Of a DNA stretch of 64,000 nt, positions 60,784 through 64,000 are shown piece by piece. Each line of letters begins with the position of its first letter. Position 1 is the first letter of the stretch. The translations under genes were made by a program, and so were the position numbers. Source of the stretch: Amphiura filiformis (lineage: Eukaryota > Echinodermata > Ophiuroidea > Amphilepidida > Amphiuridae); NCBI RefSeq assembly GCF_039555335.1, contig NC_092628.1, forward strand, positions 34,680,965 through 34,744,964, given 5' to 3'. A model generated the notes under the pieces. That model did no database searches. It had not been told where the DNA came from and saw only the letters and a list, made by a program, of their open reading frames with translations.

Positions 60784-60879
60784 GATGATTCCATTTATGG
60801 GAATATCACTGCACATGTTCTACACTGTATAGATGATTCCATTTATGGGAATATCATTGCATATGTTCTACACTGTATA
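60784..60879. repeat. 48-bp tandem duplication
   Basis: Units 60784-60831 and 60832-60879, beginning gatgattccatttatgggaa, differ at only two bases. Recent duplication; no function inferred. Confidence 0.95.
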
Positions 60880-62628
60880 GCAAGTTAAAAGAATCGTTTC
60901 CAATGTTTTAACATGTGTCACCCGACATATTTTACCATGTTTACTACTTTACTCGAAGCACCTGTATATTTAACACCAAAGTGATCTGAAGAATTTTACG
61001 AAACTACCTCATTTTCAAACCTTTCCATGGATTCAAATATCAATTGATGATCTGTATTCGGAGTGCTAATCACTGCATCATTAGCGCATGAGGCGTCTGT
61101 TGTCATTGGGGGATATTTGACTCCATGGAACGGATTGAAAATGAAATAGTTTCATATGTGATAGCTAATCTATTCCACAACCACACAGTTCTTTCAGGGA
61201 CACCCTGTACAAGAGGAAATTTGATGGATACACTTTACATTATCTTGTTCTGACAATATATATCACCTCTCCTTAACAAAGCTTCACCATTCTACAGCTC
61301 TGCTTTACTACATTTCAAAGTACATGTATAGTGTTAATGTATATTTACAATGAAATATGATTGAATGATTACAATATGCTCTTATAAATCGTAACTGGTT
61401 TAGACTGGACTTGGTTAATATAGCTACCAATTGTGATGAACACATACACTTATACAATGGAAATCATCTACATTCGGCACTGCAAATTAAATGTCAAGTC
61501 TTGGTACTACATTTTTTCCCCAAGATGATACCAATATTGTCACAAATTTGAGTGTTCACTTGGTGTTATTTTACATAATCGCTATGTACTCTAGTCAAGT
61601 GAAAGTTAAGAGACCTGTACTAACCAGAAATATTATTTTAATCATTAGAAATAGTAGTATTGAATGCATAATTCATAGGACAGTTGTTAAAGTGGAACTT
61701 TCATTGTCGACAATCGTCAAATGATCCCAAGATTCAACGACAAATTGTTGACAAAGCAATACATCACTAAGTCCAAATATCAAGTTTCAGAGCTCATGTT
61801 ATGTGTCGTTTATTTGCATCAAAATATTATTAATCCACCATAACATTGTCATCTTATGCTGATCTTAAGCTTATCTCTAATATTTTTAATGACAAACTCT
61901 TGTTGACAATTAGTCCATGCTTGCTGAATCAGGAAAATTACTTTGTCAACAATATTGTCAACAACAGCCCTAATAATTTATGCATTTATAAGAATGAGGT
62001 AGCTATAGAATTGGGAATATTGTTGTGACAAATTTGATCAATAATTCATTTTAATCACTGATTAAGCAAAGTTAAAAGATATTTTTTTCCAAAATAAATT
62101 AGTTTTTTGTTTTATAAAAAACTTTGTGCTGTTTTTGTTATAAATATGGTATGTTTAAGGCAGATATAAAGTGGACTATATTGTATTTACTGTTTACATC
62201 AATTGTATATTCCTTGAAAAGTTGTATGTGTTAAGAATGAATGGAATTTACAGGATATCATATCTCTAACATGCATATTAGATCTTGTATACATTCATGT
62301 ATGTATCAAAATCTGAACTTACAATACAAACATCAAAAGGTCACCACCAATATCATCTGTTCAGTATCACTGTTTGTGCAGTAGACAGACTCTTGTTTTT
62401 CATCATTACAACAATACACACACGTGAATTTAAAACGGGAAAACTTGTATTAAAACAGACACTTAGGTTAATGCACATTTGACACAGCATTCAATGCAGA
62501 CAAAGGGTGTCCTGCATAAGAGTCTCTGCTAAGCATGTGCCCATGATGTTATGACATACCTGTGCCAGTGCAGTTAATTTCACTATACTGAACTGGTAAC
62601 TCTACAATGCTTCACAATCCTCTACATA
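60880..62628. other. No gene recognised
   Basis: AT-rich DNA. Short open frames (61491-61724, 61846-62028, 62285-62482) lack recognisable domains. Confidence 0.4.
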
Positions 62629-62725
62629 TAGAGTACTGAAGTGTGACGTCATAAAATTTTCTTTTTTGCATTTCAGCATTTTCATGACCATATTTCAGTA
62701 GAATATGATGAAAAACATCCACAGT

Positions 62726-62928
62726 CCAAGTTTGATATAAAATTGGATCGGTTTAGCCCATATTTATTAATCGAGCTATGAGTTTTAAAATATTGGATGA
62801 GGCGTAGTGAGTCAATATTTTAAAAACTCATAGCGAGACCAATAAATATTAGCGTAAAGCATCAATTTTATCATTATTATTTTGGATCAATATTATCACA
62901 ACTTGGATCCATCAAAACATAATAATGG
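62726..62928 (-). mobile_element. Double-hairpin miniature element A, copy 2
   Basis: Reverse-orientation relative of 21331-21537, sharing ccaagtttgatataaaattg at one end, the gctatgagttttaaaatatt hairpin, and caaaacataataatgg at the other end. Nested in the 62631-63202 composite. Confidence 0.8.
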
Positions 62929-62936
62929 TGAGAATC

Positions 62937-63092
62937 GGATCATGAGGGCCGAGATATGGCGCATGAATACCTAATTAGTCCCATTGAAATCAGTGTAAAT
63001 TGGCCTGGTTCCAAAGCAGTTATGAACCAGGCCAATTCACACTGATTTCAATAGAATTAGGTATTCATGCTATATCTCGGCCCTCATGATCC
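62937..63092. repeat. Nearly perfect palindrome, arms about 75 bp
   Basis: ggatcatgagggccgagata ... ggcctggttc on the left pairs with gaaccaggcc ... tatctcggccctcatgatcc on the right, with small mismatches. Lies inside the composite element. Confidence 0.85.
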
Positions 63093-63347
63093 ATTCCCAC
63101 CAAATTTGACTGTGGATCTTTTCATCATGCTCCAACGAAACATGGTATTCAAAACGCTGAAATGCAAAAAAAGTTTTCTGTGACGTCATCACTTCGGTAC
63201 TCTATTGGATTGACTCTATCAAGCATGTACAATGACACTATGCATTTATAACTATATATCCTCCAGGAAAACATTGGACACCCCTTCACCACACCTTTAT
63301 TTGGGGTTTTGTATAAAACAAGGGAGCAAGCAACAAAATTGCTTGCT

Positions 63348-63531
63348 ATACCATTTTTCACCCTGTTGTGACAGTGACATCAATACATTGATGCAGCTGT
63401 TTCGCTTGCGGCATCTTTAATTTTGTGTATGTGTACACCTGACAGCCCTTTGAGCGAGTGCTAGCAATTTGAAGCTGCACCCAATGAAATGCGCACTGAC
63501 GTCACTGCCACATCAAGGTGAAAAATGGTAT
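63348..63531. mobile_element. Inverted-repeat miniature element, about 40-bp arms
   Basis: ataccatttttcaccctgtt ... cagtgacatcaa pairs imperfectly with cactgacgtcactgcc ... aaggtgaaaaatggtat. The spacer includes tgtgtacacctgacagccc. Non-coding. Confidence 0.65.
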
Positions 63532-64000
63532 GGTCCTATAACAAACATTATGGATTCTGACAAAAGTTACAAAATACCACTTATAGTGTCATTCATACAA
63601 ACATACTGATAAAGGATTACACATTTGACAAGCTAGCAATTGATTTGTCATCTCCTCTAATTGACTACAACAACCATTTCTCTGTAAGAAAGCTATTTAA
63701 CTTTGTTCAAATAACAAATAATATTCCAGACTTGAAGAAAACAAACAAACTTGCAACTGATTATAACTATAATACATATTACATAATTTATGTACATAAT
63801 TATTACTCTTGATTTCATAGGCAACTAAATAAAAACAGTATCATCTAGAATTATAATTCATAATTATTTGTCACACTGATCTGATCACATTAATTTTAAC
63901 AAAATTTGACATGTATATTGTCATTGATAGAAATCATTATCAAAGTGGTTTTAATTTACATATTTACAGAAATATTGAAAATTGTTATTGTGAAATGACA
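63532..64000. other. No gene recognised
   Basis: AT-rich sequence to the window edge. Confidence 0.4.

Larger units (their letters stand above)
62629..63204. mobile_element. TA-flanked composite hairpin element, 572 bp
   Basis: The element 62631-63202 is flanked by TA at 62629-62630 and 63203-63204. Outer arms (gagtactgaagtgtgacgtc... and the complement ending gtactc) match along about 110 bp, through a ttttttgcatttcagc block and an atgatgaaaa..tccacagt block. Inside lie double-hairpin element A in reverse (62726-62928) and a second palindrome (62937-63092). No coding capacity. TA duplication suggests the Tc1/mariner superfamily. Confidence 0.75.

Overview
This is a stretch of animal (metazoan) nuclear DNA: AT-rich, sparsely coding, with GT-AG introns, intronless class A G-protein-coupled receptor (GPCR) genes, non-LTR retrotransposon remnants and a great many small inverted-repeat transposons. 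The frequent word taggcctat and the mix of short elements suggest a marine deuterostome, most likely an echinoderm. That is inference from composition only; nothing here proves the species.

The window falls into four zones. (1) 1-34,000 is almost gene-free. It holds one plausible proline-rich coding exon (4841-5358) and otherwise mobile and duplicated DNA: TTAA-flanked and TA-flanked miniature elements, a 1.36 kb mariner-like element with about 172-bp terminal repeats, two near-identical 375-bp elements each with its own 9-bp target duplication, an hAT-like element with an 8-bp duplication, a tandem-repeat element invaded by a hairpin element, and two pairs of dispersed duplicated blocks. (2) 34,481-36,131 is a three-exon gene for a 3CxxC zinc-finger protein of the receptor-transporting-protein (RTP) type; the third zinc-binding knuckle appears only in a shifted frame. 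(3) 40,398-51,770 is a small family of intronless peptide-receptor-like GPCRs: one intact gene on the minus strand, one copy broken by a single extra base, one heavily damaged copy and a possible flank remnant of a fourth. (4) 51,895-64,000 holds two decayed LINE fragments facing each other, long-inverted-repeat elements, and a 572-bp nested hairpin composite that contains a second copy of the hairpin element seen at 21.3 kb.

Functionally, the only genes recognised are the RTP-like zinc-finger protein and the GPCR family. In vertebrates RTP proteins help certain GPCRs reach the cell surface, so their proximity (about 4 kb) is suggestive but unproven. Most gene-sized gaps show no recognisable coding signal by eye; exons of unknown short proteins could be missed.
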